This document shows positions 1 through 7,625 of a stretch of DNA of 64,000 nt, piece by piece. The notes under the pieces were generated by a model. It was not told the DNA's origin. It was given only the letters and a program-made list of their open reading frames with translations, and did no database searches. Location: NCBI RefSeq assembly GCF_001648175.1, contig NZ_CP015243.1:2728001-2792000 (forward strand). The letters run 5' to 3'. Position 1 is the first letter of the stretch. The number at the start of each line of letters is the position of its first letter. This stretch comes from Halotalea alkalilenta. Its GTDB lineage: Bacteria; Pseudomonadota; Gammaproteobacteria; Pseudomonadales; Halomonadaceae. Position numbers and translations under genes: made by a program.

Positions 1-322
1 TCTCGTCGGAGACCGCGGCAAGCTCGGTCAGCATCGTCACGCCGCTCGCGTCCACGCGTCCCGGACGCACATCGAGGGCATAGAGGATGCCCGGGAAGCC
101 GCCCTCGAGGAGGTTGTCGAGCACCACTGAAGCGAGCCCATCATCGTTCGTACTTCCCACCAGTAGCAGCGAGGCGGGAGAAAAGAAGCGGCGCAGGAAG
201 CGTGTACCGAGAGAGGGACGAGACGCACTGATCAAGGGGCGGGACGGACTGGCCAAGAGACACCTCTTCGAACCGGGCGATGGCGCTCGGCCATCTGGAG
301 GACACCGCGCGCGTGGTGACAT
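1..322 (-). CDS. Partial CoA-binding domain protein (acetate-CoA ligase/Pat acetyltransferase type), N-terminus only
   Basis: An open frame runs from an ATG at 322 off the left edge without a stop. After a basic, proline-rich leader it reads FFSPASLLLVGSTNDDG, then LDNLLEGGFPG and ILYALDVRPGRV. This is the layout of the CoA-binding Rossmann domain that begins ADP-forming acetate-CoA ligases and Pat-type GNAT fusions (RFFxPxSxAVxGAS...LLxGGFxG). The start is uncertain: the ATG has an AGGGG directly against it, and in-frame TTG codons at 256 and 235 lie nearer the usual family start. Only about 100 residues are visible, so the downstream ATP-grasp or acetyltransferase parts are inference. It is divergent from the histone-deacetylase-like gene. 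Confidence 0.6.
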   Translation of the reverse strand, partial: MSPRARCPPDGRAPSPGSKRCLLASPSRPLISASRPSLGTRFLRRFFSPASLLLVGSTNDDGLASVVLDNLLEGGFPGILYALDVRPGRVDASGVTMLTELAAVSDE

Positions 323-407
323 CCCCTAGTCTATAGCGCAACATGGAGTCACGCACGATCGCATGCGCGACACCCGGCCGCGACGCCCATCCAGACAGGA
401 CAAGCGG

Positions 408-1370
408 ATGATCACCGCCCTCATCAGCCACCCCGCCTTCCACCATCACAATGACCAGCACCCGGAGAATCCGCTGCGTCTCAAGGCGCTGGAAACCCGG
501 CTCGCCGCCCGTGGACTCAATCGCCAGCTGCATCAGTTCGATGCCCGCCCGGCCACCGACGAGCAGCTTCTCGCGGTGCACGCCGAGCACTACCTCGCCC
601 GTCTCCAGCGCTTGGCGAACCGAGCGGACGCCGAGCATCGCGCGCTGGAAGCCGCCCCCGACACGCCGATCGACGCCGCCCGCCTCACCGCCGCCCGCCT
701 CGCCGCGGGCGGCGTCGCGCGCGCGGTCGACCTGGTGATGCGCGAGCAGTGCGACAACGCCTTCTGCGCGATACGCCCACCGGGTCATCATGCCGAGCGC
801 GACAGCGCGATGGGCTTTTGCCTCTACAACAACGTAGCGGTTGGCATCGCCCAGGCCCGTCTTCGCTACGGCGTCGAGCGCATCGCACTGATCGATTTCG
901 ATCTGCACCAGTGCAACGGCAGTATCGACATCTTCGCCGACGATCCGGGTGTGCTGATCTGCTCGAGCTTCCAGCGCGACCTGTTCCCCTGGCGCTACCA
1001 ACGCGAAGCGCCGGCCAATGTGGTCAATGCGGCCCTCGCCCCCGGTGAGGGCGCGGAGCGCCTGCGCGAACTGATCGATCACGACTGGCTCCCCCGGCTC
1101 GAGGCCCACCGTCCCCAGCTGGTTTTCCTCTCCGCCGGCTTCGACGCCCATCGAGAGGATCCGCTCGGCGAGCTGTGTTTCGAGGACGCCGACTTCGTCG
1201 AGCTGACCCATTTCGCCCTCGGGGTCGCCGAGCGCCACGCGCAGCGTCGGCTGGTCTCGGTGCTGGAAGGCGGCTACGCGCCCAAGACACTGTCGCGATG
1301 CGTAGCACTCCACCTCGACGCGCTCGCGGGCCTCGGCGTGCGCGAAACGCCGAGCGAGCTGCCGGGCTGA
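408..1370 (+). CDS. Histone deacetylase-like zinc amidohydrolase
   Basis: This 320-residue protein belongs to the arginase/deacetylase fold (HDAC, acetoin-utilisation and acetylpolyamine amidohydrolase superfamily). Family signatures appear in order: HPAFHHHNDQHPENPLR near the start, the catalytic His pair in RPPGHHAERD, the zinc ligands in IDFDLHQCNG, the third ligand in SAGFDAHREDP, and the transition-state Tyr in LEGGYA. The usual HHGNG is HQCNG here: the zinc-binding Asp and first His are kept, the next two residues differ. I chose the ATG at 408 because an AGGA lies 7 nt upstream and it fits the family N-terminus; an earlier ATG at 363 adds a basic, non-homologous leader. The natural substrate is unknown; cytoplasmic deacetylation of a small molecule or protein lysine is the family expectation. 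Confidence 0.85.
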   Translation: MITALISHPAFHHHNDQHPENPLRLKALETRLAARGLNRQLHQFDARPATDEQLLAVHAEHYLARLQRLANRADAEHRALEAAPDTPIDAARLTAARLAAGGVARAVDLVMREQCDNAFCAIRPPGHHAERDSAMGFCLYNNVAVGIAQARLRYGVERIALIDFDLHQCNGSIDIFADDPGVLICSSFQRDLFPWRYQREAPANVVNAALAPGEGAERLRELIDHDWLPRLEAHRPQLVFLSAGFDAHREDPLGELCFEDADFVELTHFALGVAERHAQRRLVSVLEGGYAPKTLSRCVALHLDALAGLGVRETPSELPG

Positions 1371-1435
1371 GCCGCTGTTCGGCCACGCTGTGCTAGGATG
1401 GCCGAATCACAGCTCCCCGACGCGACCGTTCACCG

Positions 1436-2071
1436 ATGACCGACTCCCTCGACCAGGACGCCGCCCTGCGCATCGCCGCCGGACGCAAGCCCTTCATCGA
1501 ACCGCTGCGCCTTGGCGAACGCCTGAAGGCCTTCCGGCTGGCGCGCCAATGGACCCTCGAAGAGGTCAGCCAGCGCACCGGGCTTGCTCGCTCGACGCTG
1601 TCGAAGATCGAGAACGACCAGACCTCGCCGACCTTCGCAGTGGTGCAGAAGCTCGCCAACGGCCTGGGCCTCGACCTGCCACAGCTGCTCAAGCGCCCGG
1701 GCGGGGTACAGCGCACCGCCGGGCGCCGCGACCTGACCCGGCGCAACGAAGGCAAGCCCCACCCTACCCCGACCTACGAGCATGAACTGCTCTCCTGGCA
1801 GCTCGCGCACAAACGAATGGTGCCGTTCAAGACCATCGTCCATGCGCGTAGCATCGATGACTTCTCCGATTGGGTGCGCCACGGGGGCGAGGAGTTCTTG
1901 ATGGTGCTGGAAGGGTCGATCCTGCTCTACAGCGAGTTCTACGAGCCGCTGCGCCTCGATGCCGGCGACAGCCTCTACTTCGACAGCGACATGGGGCATG
2001 CCAAGGTATCGATCAGCGAGCAGGACGCGGTGGTGCTGTCGGTCTGCACCTATATCGAAGACGCGCTCTGA
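1436..2071 (+). CDS. XRE-family regulator with C-terminal cupin domain
   Basis: This 211-residue DNA-binding protein has an N-terminal helix-turn-helix (about residues 25-78, including LEEVSQRTGLARSTLSKIEN) and a C-terminal cupin sensor domain (about 125-205, with the GGEEFLMVLEG and DSDMGHA elements). Such HTH-cupin proteins usually control small-molecule catabolic or polyamine genes and bind their ligand in the cupin barrel. It sits 65 bp after the deacetylase-like gene on the same strand. If that neighbour acts on acetylpolyamines, a polyamine-type ligand would fit, but this is inference. No operator was identified. Confidence 0.85.
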   Translation: MTDSLDQDAALRIAAGRKPFIEPLRLGERLKAFRLARQWTLEEVSQRTGLARSTLSKIENDQTSPTFAVVQKLANGLGLDLPQLLKRPGGVQRTAGRRDLTRRNEGKPHPTPTYEHELLSWQLAHKRMVPFKTIVHARSIDDFSDWVRHGGEEFLMVLEGSILLYSEFYEPLRLDAGDSLYFDSDMGHAKVSISEQDAVVLSVCTYIEDAL

Positions 2072-2141
2072 TTCAGTCTACCGGCTCATCGTGGAGATCA
2101 TCCCCGTCAGCCCTCTCAATCCTTCGCCGAGGAGAACCGAG

Positions 2142-2459
2142 ATGCAAGGCATCGACACCGCCACCCGCACTGAGCTCGAGGCCAGCGCCTTTCGCCGCCT
2201 GCTCGCCCATCTGGACGAGCACAAGGAAGTCCAGAACATCGAACTGATGATCCTCGCCGACTTCTGCCGCAACTGCCTGTCGAAATGGCTGGTCGAGGCG
2301 GCCCGGCAAAAGGGCCTGGAGCTCGACTACGAAACCGCTCGCGAACATGTCTACGGCATGCCCTACGACGAGTGGAAGAACCAATTCCAGGCACCCGCCA
2401 CCGCGTCGCAGCTCGCGGCGCTGGCCGCGCGCCAGGCCGCCAAGGAGCAGCAGCAGTGA
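2142..2459 (+). CDS. DUF1244 family protein
   Basis: This small, mostly helical protein of 105 residues has the DUF1244 hallmark LADFCRNCLSKWL with its CxxC pair, followed by YGMPYDEWK. The ATG at 2142 is preceded by a GGAGA about 6 nt upstream. Its stop overlaps the GTG start of moaB by 3 nt, so the two are probably co-translated. The family function is unestablished. The alanine/glutamine-rich tail (after about residue 85) looks disordered. Confidence 0.85.
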   Translation: MQGIDTATRTELEASAFRRLLAHLDEHKEVQNIELMILADFCRNCLSKWLVEAARQKGLELDYETAREHVYGMPYDEWKNQFQAPATASQLAALAARQAAKEQQQ

Positions 2460-2983
2460 GCGCGGAGATCGCCTTCACCGCACTGTCGGTCGCGGTACTG
2501 ACGATTTCCGACAGCCGTGACGAACACACCGACGGCTCGGGTCGGACCCTGGTCGAGCGGCTCGAGTCCGCCGGCCATCGCCTCCACACCAAGCGCATCG
2601 TGCCCGACGACAAGTACCTGATTCGCGCCGAGGTCGCGGCCTGGATCGCCGACCCGGCGGTGCAGGTGGTACTGACCACCGGCGGCACTGGCTTCACCGG
2701 CAGGGACTCCACCCCCGAAGCCGTCGGCGTGCTGTTCGACAGCCACATCGACGGCTTCGGCGAACTGTTCCGTCAGCTCTCCTACGCCGAGATCGGCAGC
2801 TCGACGATCCAGAGCCGGGCGCTGGCCGGCTTCGCCAATGCCACCGTGGTGTTCTGCCTGCCCGGCTCGACCGGCGCCTGCCGCACCGCCTGGGATCGTA
2901 TCCTGCTCGAGCAGCTCGACTGCCGTCACCGCCCGTGCAACTTCGCCAGTCTCGTTCTGCACGGAAACCACGGCCATGGCTGA
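2456..2983 (+). CDS. moaB: MoaB/Mog-family molybdopterin adenylyltransferase
   Basis: This 175-residue protein has the MoCF-biosynthesis fold: VLTISDSRD at the start, the TTGGTGFTGRDSTPEA nucleotide/molybdopterin loop mid-protein, and LPGSTGACRTAW towards the end. It adenylylates molybdopterin (or supports this step) in molybdenum cofactor synthesis in the cytoplasm. The start is a GTG at 2456 overlapping the previous stop, with an AAGGAG a short distance upstream. Earlier in-frame starts would overlap the DUF1244 gene heavily and add unrelated sequence. The 3' end overlaps moeA by 8 nt, so the pair forms a translationally coupled operon. Confidence 0.9.
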   Translation: MSAEIAFTALSVAVLTISDSRDEHTDGSGRTLVERLESAGHRLHTKRIVPDDKYLIRAEVAAWIADPAVQVVLTTGGTGFTGRDSTPEAVGVLFDSHIDGFGELFRQLSYAEIGSSTIQSRALAGFANATVVFCLPGSTGACRTAWDRILLEQLDCRHRPCNFASLVLHGNHGHG

Positions 2984-4184
2984 GTTGCACACCCTGGCGC
3001 AGGCCCTCGAGACCCTGCTCGAGGGTGTCTCGCCGGTCGAGCGTGAAACCGTCGCCCTCGAGTCGGCCTGCGGCCGCGTGCTCGCCGAGCCGATCGTGGC
3101 GCTGCGCGATGCCCCGCCTTTCGATGCCAGCGCGATGGATGGCTATGCCCTGCGCGCGGCCGACGCCGGGCGCCGGCTGCCGGTCGCCCAGCGCATCGCC
3201 GCGGGTGCCGCCCCAGCGCCCCTCGCCCCCGGCAGCTGCGCGCGGATCTTCACCGGCGCGCCGCTGCCACCCGGTGCCGACTGCGTGGTGATGCAAGAGC
3301 AGGTGAAGGTGGCCGATGGATCGGCCGAGATACCGGCGGGCCTGGAGACGGGCGCCAACGTTCGCCGCCGCGGCCGCGAGCTCGCCGCGGGCGAAACCCT
3401 GCTCCAGGCGGGTCATTGGCTCGACGCCGCCGCGGTCGGGATGATCGCCTCCCAGGGCCATGCCCGGGTCGCGGTGCGCCGCCGCCCCAGGGTCGCGCTG
3501 CTGGCCACCGGAGACGAGTTGACCGCCCCCGGCGAGCCGCTCGCGCAGGGGCGAATCTACGACTCCAATCGCTACATGCTCGGCGCCCTGCTGCCACGCT
3601 TCGGCTTCGAGGTGATCCATAGCCAGCGGGTCGCCGACCGGTTCGAGGCCACCGCCGATGCGCTCGGTGCTGCGGCGCAGCACACCGATGTGGTGGTCAC
3701 CAGTGGCGGGGTCTCGGTCGGTGAGGAGGACCACGTGCGCGCCGCGGTCGAGAGCCGTGGCCGGCTGAGCCTTTGGCGCCTCGACATCCGCCCCGGCAAA
3801 CCGCTGGCGCTGGGGCGGCTGCCGCGCGAGGCTGGGGGCGAGGCTTGCTTCGTCGGTCTGGCCGGTAACCCGGTGTCGAGCTTCGTCGGCGCCTGGCTGT
3901 TCCTGCGCCCGCTCGCCGCCGCCTTGCTCGGCGCCCCCGCCCTCGCCGCCCTGCCCCGGCTGCGTGCGTGCGCGCAGTTCAGCGAACGCACCAGCGGGCG
4001 CTGGCACTACATGCGGGTGAAGCTCGACCACCAGCGCCAGGACGGCGTCGCCTGCGCCTTCTCCTACCCCGACCAGGACTCGTCGCTGCTGCGCTCATGC
4101 ATCGATGCCGATGCCCTGGCGGTGATCCCGCCCAATGCCGAGATCCATCCCGGCGCGATGATCGACTGCCTGCTGCTGCGCTAG
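2976..4184 (+). CDS. moeA: Molybdopterin molybdenumtransferase MoeA
   Basis: This 402-residue protein inserts molybdate into adenylylated molybdopterin. MoeA signatures appear in order: APPFDASAMDGYA near residue 45, IFTGAPLPPGADCVVMQEQ near residue 90, the MoCF domain DSNRYMLGALL and VVTSGGVSVGEEDHV in the middle, and FVGLAGNPVSSFV with a C-terminal beta-barrel domain. It follows moaB with an 8-nt overlap. Length and domain order are normal for the family, and no key loop is missing. Confidence 0.93.
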   Translation: MAELHTLAQALETLLEGVSPVERETVALESACGRVLAEPIVALRDAPPFDASAMDGYALRAADAGRRLPVAQRIAAGAAPAPLAPGSCARIFTGAPLPPGADCVVMQEQVKVADGSAEIPAGLETGANVRRRGRELAAGETLLQAGHWLDAAAVGMIASQGHARVAVRRRPRVALLATGDELTAPGEPLAQGRIYDSNRYMLGALLPRFGFEVIHSQRVADRFEATADALGAAAQHTDVVVTSGGVSVGEEDHVRAAVESRGRLSLWRLDIRPGKPLALGRLPREAGGEACFVGLAGNPVSSFVGAWLFLRPLAAALLGAPALAALPRLRACAQFSERTSGRWHYMRVKLDHQRQDGVACAFSYPDQDSSLLRSCIDADALAVIPPNAEIHPGAMIDCLLLR

Positions 4185-4212
4185 GGCGTGGTAGCACGCT
4201 TTGGACCGGCGT

Positions 4213-4758
4213 TCAGGCGCTCGAAAGCCGGCGTTCGAGATCGGGCCATAGCCGCGCGAAGGTGCCCTGGAGCAGCGGGTAGTGCTCTGAAAGCCACGGG
4301 TTCAGCGCGGCAAGGCGATTGGGGCCGCTCAGCCGCCGGCCGACGCCTTCGATCGCACCGAGGGTGAAATCGAAATCCGCGTATCGCTCGAGCCAGCGAC
4401 CGGCGACCAGCGCCTCGAGCAGCGCCGCCTGGCGCACGGGCAGTGCGCGGCTCGAGAGCAGCCGGTAGCAGCGCGCGGCGAGCCCCGGGTCGAGGCGGTC
4501 GCGGGCGAGGAAATGATCCCAGACGATATCCAGTGCGACGCCGGCGACCCGACGCTCGGGAATGATCTCGAGCAGCGCACGGACCTCGGGATGATGATCG
4601 ATCGTGGCGTCGACCCGGCGGTGCATGCGCACTCCACGCTCCACCTCGGCGGGCAGATGCCCGAGGTCGGCCCCTTTGATACCGTCCGCGACCAGGTTGC
4701 CGAAGAGGAAATCATCGCTGCCGGAGGCGGCGAGCAAGGCGTGACCGATGAAATTCAT
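4213..4758 (-). CDS. acpH: ACP phosphodiesterase-like protein (AcpH/DUF479)
   Basis: This 181-residue HD-like phosphodiesterase starts MNFIGHALLA and contains GNLVADGIKG, GVRMHRRVD and a WDHF segment typical of acyl-carrier-protein phosphodiesterases, which remove 4'-phosphopantetheine from holo-ACP. The ATG lies only 2 nt after the tusE stop on the same strand, so it is the last gene of the tus operon and probably translationally coupled. Physiological activity in this organism is inferred from the family. Confidence 0.8.
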   Translation of the reverse strand: MNFIGHALLAASGSDDFLFGNLVADGIKGADLGHLPAEVERGVRMHRRVDATIDHHPEVRALLEIIPERRVAGVALDIVWDHFLARDRLDPGLAARCYRLLSSRALPVRQAALLEALVAGRWLERYADFDFTLGAIEGVGRRLSGPNRLAALNPWLSEHYPLLQGTFARLWPDLERRLSSA

Positions 4759-4760
4759 CG

Positions 4761-5132
4761 TCAGTGACAGTTGGTGGGCTTGGGCAGCCCGGCAAGGCGG
4801 GCGGCGATGCGCGCGGGGCTCTCCTGCGCGCCACCTTCGGGAAACAGGGCGAGCAGATAGAGCGAACTGCCTTTCTCGTCACCAAGCGATGCGCGTACCG
4901 CCTTGATCAGCGGGCGCATCGCCGGTGAGAGTTCGAAGCGCGCATAGAACTCGCGCAGAAGCTCGAGGATCTCCCAGTGCCGGGCATCGAGCTCGCGCCC
5001 TTCGCGCGCAGCGAGCGCCACCGCCACCTCAGGCGTCCACTGCGCCAGTTCGACCAGGTAGCCCTCGGGATCGAGCGCGACCGATCGCCCGTCGATCTCA
5101 AGCCGTGCGCCCTCTGATCGGATATCGCTCAT
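4761..5132 (-). CDS. tusE: Sulfurtransferase TusE (DsrC family)
   Basis: This 123-residue DsrC/TusE protein receives persulfide sulfur from TusD and passes it to MnmA for 2-thiolation of tRNA wobble uridine. The C-terminal LPKPTNC motif is intact with the reactive Cys as the penultimate residue. The helical core (DARHWEILELLREFY) matches the family. It lies between tusB (32-nt gap) and acpH (2-nt gap). The absence of dsrAB nearby argues for a tRNA role rather than sulfur oxidation. Confidence 0.9.
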   Translation of the reverse strand: MSDIRSEGARLEIDGRSVALDPEGYLVELAQWTPEVAVALAAREGRELDARHWEILELLREFYARFELSPAMRPLIKAVRASLGDEKGSSLYLLALFPEGGAQESPARIAARLAGLPKPTNCH

Positions 5133-5163
5133 CTACGCTCCTTTTACTGGTTCGCTGTCGGGA

Positions 5164-5457
5164 CTAATACCAACTGATCGTCTTCGCGTACTTCGCGCTC
5201 AACTCGACGAATCCGCCAACGTCGATGACTTCGATACCCGCCGCCACCCGCGATGAGAGCCCTCGCGCGTCGAGATCCTCGCGCAGCGCATAGAGCTTCG
5301 CGGGCGTGCCTGACAATCGCGCGGCGCCAGGCGCGAGGGCGCCGTTGACGCCATCCTCGATCAGCAGCAGCGCGTCACCTTCGCCAAGCGTCGCCGCAAG
5401 CCTTGCGATGAGTGACTCGGCCTCGAACGGTGAGCGGTTGAGCAGGTGGAGAATCAT
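5164..5457 (-). CDS. tusB: Sulfur relay protein TusB (DsrH family)
   Basis: This 97-residue protein starts MILHLLNRSPFEA and has the compact DsrH fold (EGDALLLIEDGV, LYALREDLDARG). It is the third subunit of the TusBCD hexamer in the sulfur relay to tRNA thiolation. It begins 11 nt after the tusC stop, in the order D-C-B-E seen in E. coli. The family is short and variable, and the assignment rests largely on synteny. Confidence 0.88.
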   Translation of the reverse strand: MILHLLNRSPFEAESLIARLAATLGEGDALLLIEDGVNGALAPGAARLSGTPAKLYALREDLDARGLSSRVAAGIEVIDVGGFVELSAKYAKTISWY

Positions 5458-5468
5458 CCTGGCTCCAA

Positions 5469-5828
5469 TCAGAAAGTGAAGACTCGGTCGTACTCGCGAA
5501 CCAGCTCGGCCAGCTCGGCGAATTCGACCTCATGGGCCAGCGCCTCGGTATCGAGCCCTCGCTCGCTCAGCGAGGCCTCATCGACGTAGAGCCGCTCGAT
5601 ATCGTAGAGCGCGAGCACGTCGAGCGTCGGCGCGGTGCCCTTCTGGCCCAGGGCGCCCGCCCCCTGCCCCTCGACCAGCGCCATGACACCCTCGTCGCAG
5701 AAATGAAGCGCCACCTCGCAGCCGAACGTCGCCCCGACCAGGGCGAGATCGAGCGCTTCGCGCAGCCAGCTGGTGCCGTGAGGCGCATGGCGAACGACGA
5801 TCAACAAGGAGACGGGCGTATCGGGCAT
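5469..5828 (-). CDS. tusC: Sulfur relay protein TusC (DsrF family)
   Basis: This 119-residue DsrE/F-fold protein carries SLLIVVRHAPHG near the N-terminus, ALVGATFGCEVALHF and LYDIERLYVDEASL, as expected for the TusC subunit of the TusBCD complex. It lies between tusD and tusB. TusC has no conserved catalytic Cys and acts structurally in the complex. Confidence 0.9.
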   Translation of the reverse strand: MPDTPVSLLIVVRHAPHGTSWLREALDLALVGATFGCEVALHFCDEGVMALVEGQGAGALGQKGTAPTLDVLALYDIERLYVDEASLSERGLDTEALAHEVEFAELAELVREYDRVFTF

Positions 5829-5863
5829 TTAACGATCCAATGAGTCGGCGAAGAAGGTACGGG

Positions 5864-6265
5864 TCAGGCGAAGGTCAAGGTACGATCGGTGATCGCGGTG
5901 GCATGAACCAATTGCCCGAGCCCGGCCAGCTCGAAACCCGGCGCGAGGCTATCCCCCTGCACCCCGTGACGCTCGGCCTCGCGGGCGTCGAGCAGACCGC
6001 GCTTCAGCGCCGAGGCGACGCAGACCATCAGCCGCGCGCCGCTCGCATCGGCAAGCGCCTGCCAGCGCGATGCGAGCCTGGGCTCATCCTGTGGCGGCGT
6101 CATCATCCGCGCCGCGTTGTAGACCCCGTCATGGTAGAAGAACACCCCTTCGAGCCGATGGTTCGAGGCAAGCAGTGCCTCGCCGAAGCGCAGCGCCGAG
6201 TGCGAGGCCTGGCGGCTGTAGGGGGTGCCCATGACCAGCAGGGTGTAGCGCAAGCCGTCGTTCAT
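5864..6265 (-). CDS. tusD: Sulfurtransferase TusD (DsrE family)
   Basis: This 133-residue subunit accepts sulfur from TusA. It reads RYTLLVMGTPYSRQASHSAL at the start, then VFFYHDGVYNA, and keeps the catalytic-site Cys in LMVCVASALKRG. I chose the ATG at 6265 (MNDGLRY) because it matches the family start; ATG codons up to 6319 would add an unrelated leader. It is the first gene of the minus-strand operon tusD-tusC-tusB-tusE-acpH. Confidence 0.9.
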   Translation of the reverse strand: MNDGLRYTLLVMGTPYSRQASHSALRFGEALLASNHRLEGVFFYHDGVYNAARMMTPPQDEPRLASRWQALADASGARLMVCVASALKRGLLDAREAERHGVQGDSLAPGFELAGLGQLVHATAITDRTLTFA

Positions 6266-6369
6266 CGATGAGCCCAGACTGATCAGACAAGGCGCCATTC
6301 TAGCATTCATGCCCCGCACGGTGCCGAAACCGGCACGCCGGGCGAACGCCGCTTCGCCAAGAGGGTGCG

Positions 6370-7374
6370 CTAACGGGGCGGTGAGGTGCTGCCCCGAACC
6401 ACCAGTTCATAGGGCAGCACCACGCGCGGCGCGGGAGTCGTTCCCCTGCCCTCTAGCAGATCGATCAGCATGGTCACGGCTTGCGTGCCGAAGGCCTCGG
6501 CGGGTTGGGCAATGGTAGTCAACGGCGGGTCGCTGTAGGAGGAGAACGCGATGTCGTCGAACCCTGCCACCGAGACGTCTCCCGGCACGCTGAGCCCGAG
6601 ACGCTTGATCCGCTGCATGGCGCCGATCGCCATCTCGTCGCTTTCGCAGAAGATCGCCGTCGGAGGACGGCCTCGCGCCATCAGGCTGCCCGCCGCCTCG
6701 AAACCGGCATCCAGGGTGAAATCCCCAGGGTGGACGAGTCGATCATCGAAGGCGATCCCGGCCGCCTCCAGCGCATCGCGATATCCCGCCACCCGATCAC
6801 GGGTCAACGGACTTCGGCGCGGCCCCTGGATCATCGCGATACGCCGATGGCCGAGTCCGATCAAATGCTCGGTGAGCGTGCGTGCCGCCGCACGGTTGTC
6901 CAGCTTGACGCTCGGGCATGGCGCATCGTCGAGCACCTCGCAGGCGTTGACCATCGGCAGCACTGTGCCTGCGGGAAATACATGGGCCCCGAACGGATTG
7001 GAGGCGCGCAGTTGGATCAGCCCATCGGCCTTGCGGGTGGTCACCATGCCGGCATAGCGCTCCTCCGTCTCCTCGTCACCGAGGGTGTTGCACAGCAGCA
7101 CGCCATAGCCTTGCTGCTGCGCGGCCGCCTGGATGCCACTGATGACCCGGGCGAAGAACACATTGGCGATCGCCGGCACCAGCACGACGAGATTGTGGGT
7201 GCGCTGGGAACGAAACTGCACCGCCATGAGATTGGGCCTGTAGCCCGCGGCCGATACTGCCTCCAGCACCTTGGCGCGAGTCGAGGGCGCAACGATCTCT
7301 GGAGACTTCAAGGTCCGCGAGACGGTCGCGACAGAAACGCCCGCCAATTCAGCGACCTTGCGTATGTTGGTCAT
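6370..7374 (-). CDS. LacI-family transcriptional regulator
   Basis: This 334-residue regulator has the LacI helix-turn-helix and hinge at residues 1-60 (IRKVAELAGVSVATVSRTL, then GYRPNLMA) and a periplasmic-binding-protein-like sensor domain (VVLVPAIANVFFARVISGI; VAGFDDIAFSSYSDPPLTTI). It is divergent from the oxidoreductase-isomerase-permease operon starting at 7626, which it most likely controls. A 30-bp palindrome centred on CG lies in the shared intergenic region. The effector is probably the sugar or polyol handled by that operon; its identity cannot be read from sequence. Confidence 0.9.
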   Translation of the reverse strand: MTNIRKVAELAGVSVATVSRTLKSPEIVAPSTRAKVLEAVSAAGYRPNLMAVQFRSQRTHNLVVLVPAIANVFFARVISGIQAAAQQQGYGVLLCNTLGDEETEERYAGMVTTRKADGLIQLRASNPFGAHVFPAGTVLPMVNACEVLDDAPCPSVKLDNRAAARTLTEHLIGLGHRRIAMIQGPRRSPLTRDRVAGYRDALEAAGIAFDDRLVHPGDFTLDAGFEAAGSLMARGRPPTAIFCESDEMAIGAMQRIKRLGLSVPGDVSVAGFDDIAFSSYSDPPLTTIAQPAEAFGTQAVTMLIDLLEGRGTTPAPRVVLPYELVVRGSTSPPR

Positions 7375-7625
7375 CCCAATCCATCCTTCTGCGTCGATCT
7401 GGCCGATTCACCGCGCGGTAGCCGCGACGGGGCAACGGCCAGCCAGCCTAACCGAATCTTCCCACCGCGTCCGCTCAGCATATGCCTGGCCCCGCAGGCC
7501 GCGGCACGAGGCCTTGGTGCAATGGACCCTCACTCATTGGGAGGTTAATCTGGATGAAAATGTAACCGGCTTCATTTTCATCATGTGTCCGGCATCCATC
7601 TCTTTCACCATGATCGGAGTACACA
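7375..7625. promoter_or_regulatory. Divergent promoter region with LacI-type operator
   Basis: This intergenic region separates the LacI regulator (minus) from the oxidoreductase operon (plus). At 7553-7562 GATGAAAATG is followed by a 10-nt spacer and its exact inverse CATTTTCATC at 7573-7582. The whole 30 bp is centred on a CG inside ACCGGC, as is usual for LacI-family operators, and it lies 44 bp upstream of the oxidoreductase start. Repression of the operon by binding here is inference. I did not find an unambiguous -35/-10 pair. Confidence 0.65.

Noticed and set aside
141..1313. A 390-codon minus-strand ORF overlapping the deacetylase-like gene
   Set aside because: It lies antisense to a well-supported family member and shows no motif. 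The real minus-strand gene at the left edge is in another frame.
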